This document shows positions 7,329 through 7,975 of a stretch of DNA of 7,975 nucleotides, in pieces; the first letter of the stretch is position 1; the number at the start of each line of letters is the position of its first letter. Made by a program: the position numbers and the translations under genes. The DNA is taken from assembly GCA_009908585.1 (NCBI GenBank), contig JAAAOZ010000420.1, positions 1 to 7,975 on the forward strand, written 5' to 3'. This DNA is from Chloroflexota bacterium. Its GTDB lineage: Bacteria > Chloroflexota > Anaerolineae > B4-G1 > SLSP01. The notes beneath the pieces were generated by a model that had not been told where the DNA came from, ran no database searches, and saw only the letters and a program-made list of their open reading frames with translations.

Positions 7329-7811
7329 ATGCCAGAATCGAAGATCGAGATCGTATCGACCAATAGAAAGGCACGCCACGAATACTTCATCGAGGATCGC
7401 TATGAGGCAGGGATCGCGCTCAAGGGGACAGAGATCAAGTCCGTGCGCGATCACCGCGTCAGCCTCAAGGAAGGCTATGTCGTCGTTCGCGGCGGCGAAT
7501 TGTGGCTGATGGATGTCCATATCGCGCCTTATCAACAGGCGGGCATCTGGACACACAATCCCAAGCGTCCGCGCAAACTGCTGATGCACCGGCGGGAAAT
7601 TGACCGCATTGAGCGAGATGTCAATCAGAAAGGCTACACCATCGTCCCCTTGAAGATGTACATCGTTAACGATTATGCCAAGGTGGAAATTGGCATCGCG
7701 CGCGGGAAACGTAAGTATGATAAGCGCGCGGCCATCGCCAAGCGGGATGCCAACCGGCGGGTGCAACGAGAGCTAAAAGAGTTCAAACGCAGAGGATATC
7801 AGGAGTACTGA
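7329..7811 (+). CDS. smpB: SsrA-binding protein SmpB
   Basis: A 160-residue SmpB, the small basic protein that binds tmRNA (ssrA) and brings it to ribosomes stalled on broken mRNAs, so that the unfinished peptide is tagged and released. Family signatures are all present: NRKARHEYF (12-20), GIALKGTEIKSVR (28-40), the HNPKRPRKLL-HRREI block, GYTIVPLKMY, and AKVEIGIARGKRKYDKR leading into the basic C-terminal tail that enters the mRNA channel. The length is normal. Only AGGG lies close upstream, partly inside the stop codon of the protease gene, and GGAG is 14 nt away, so translation is likely coupled to the upstream gene. No ssrA gene is visible in the window. Confidence 0.97.
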   Translation: MPESKIEIVSTNRKARHEYFIEDRYEAGIALKGTEIKSVRDHRVSLKEGYVVVRGGELWLMDVHIAPYQQAGIWTHNPKRPRKLLMHRREIDRIERDVNQKGYTIVPLKMYIVNDYAKVEIGIARGKRKYDKRAAIAKRDANRRVQRELKEFKRRGYQEY

Positions 7812-7813
7812 TC

Positions 7814-7827
7814 GGGTTACGGGTTAG
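7814..7827. repeat. Short tandem GGGTTAC/GGGTTAG
   Basis: Two adjacent 7-bp units differing only in the last base follow the smpB stop codon. GGGTT (7821-7825) could pair with AACCC (7854-7858), but with a 28-nt loop and no T-run this is a poor terminator. Confidence 0.4.
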
Positions 7828-7849
7828 ATGTACGTTTTAGATGTACGTT
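7824..7849. repeat. Two exact 13-bp tandem repeats upstream of a promoter, candidate regulator sites
   Basis: TTAGATGTACGTT occurs twice with no gap (7824-7836 and 7837-7849). The second copy supplies the first T of the -35 box. Each copy holds ATGTAC, and the reverse complement GTACAT lies at 7865-7870 immediately before the -10. Three sites in and beside a promoter suggest binding of a regulator. Confidence 0.55.
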
Positions 7850-7876
7850 TGACAACCCACCCAAGTACATTATAAT
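7849..7876 (+). promoter_or_regulatory. Consensus sigma70-type promoter for the gene at 7941
   Basis: TTGACA (7849-7854) and TATAAT (7871-7876) both match consensus perfectly, with a 16-bp spacer. Transcription should start near 7883, leaving a leader of about 58 nt. This is the strongest promoter in the window by sequence. Confidence 0.8.
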
Positions 7877-7925
7877 ACCTCAGTTATTAAGTTTTCAAGA
7901 GATTCAGTCCAATTTTAAAATCGAG

Positions 7926-7931
7926 AAGGAG
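7926..7931 (+). promoter_or_regulatory. Ribosome binding site of the last gene
   Basis: AAGGAG is a strong Shine-Dalgarno match ending 9 nt before the ATG at 7941. It confirms that a real gene starts here although only 35 bp are visible. Confidence 0.8.
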
Positions 7932-7940
7932 AATAGTTTT

Positions 7941-7975
7941 ATGCCAGAGGAAATCACAAATCAACCAACCTCCAT
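7941..7975 (+). CDS. Start of an unidentified gene, cut by the window end
   Basis: Only the first 11 codons are visible (MPEEITNQPTS). They follow a consensus promoter and a strong ribosome site, so the gene is very likely real and well expressed. The residues are polar with no signal peptide or membrane segment so far. The product cannot be named from this fragment. The gene has its own promoter and is therefore not simply part of the upstream protease-smpB operon, although read-through is possible because no clear terminator separates them. Confidence 0.75.
   Translation, partial: MPEEITNQPTS

Noticed and set aside
7320..7766. 148-codon open frame opposite smpB
   Set aside because: smpB is certain from its motifs; the antisense frame is a by-product of its codon use and has no recognisable features.

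Overview
The window most likely comes from a member of the Chloroflexota. The best evidence is the first gene, a huge Chlor_Arch_YYY/DUF2298 membrane protein joined to an extracytoplasmic domain that, as I recall the family, is typical of Chloroflexota. A stand-alone Elp3 of the type found in Dehalococcoides supports this. I cannot assign a class. Coding regions are GC-rich, while two of the gaps between genes are clearly AT-rich. I see no insertion sequence, CRISPR array, tRNA, rRNA or phage gene.

Layout, left to right. (1) A 5'-truncated gene on the + strand (to 3356) encodes a polytopic membrane protein, probably the C-terminal two thirds of a glycosyltransferase-like fusion. (2) It converges on a minus-strand SAM-dependent methyltransferase (3367-4110). 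The two stop codons are 10 bp apart, and the junction carries a tandem 17-bp hairpin-forming repeat. (3) The methyltransferase diverges from an Elp3 gene (4190-5815, radical SAM plus GNAT) across an 79-bp gap with overlapping -10 elements facing both ways. (4) An AT-rich gap (5816-6036) contains a promoter whose spacer is filled by a perfect 15-bp palindrome. (5) A membrane-anchored S41 C-terminal processing protease (6037-7323) is followed after 5 bp by smpB (7329-7811), probably as one operon. (6) A consensus sigma70-type promoter, preceded by two exact 13-bp tandem repeats, drives a gene whose first 11 codons (from 7941) are all that is visible.

How the genes may work together. The most interesting unit is the divergent pair of Elp3 and a methyltransferase that resembles eukaryotic Trm9 at both ends. 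In eukaryotes Elp3 (Elongator) makes cm5U at wobble position 34 of tRNA and Trm9/ALKBH8 methylates it to mcm5U. Side-by-side coding of the two activities here suggests a compact bacterial route to an esterified wobble uridine; this is inference from motifs and position. The second unit pairs SmpB, the tmRNA partner in ribosome rescue, with a tail-specific-type protease, a family known to degrade proteins carrying nonpolar C-terminal tails such as the tmRNA tag. Both units touch translation quality, but nothing in the sequence shows that they are co-regulated.
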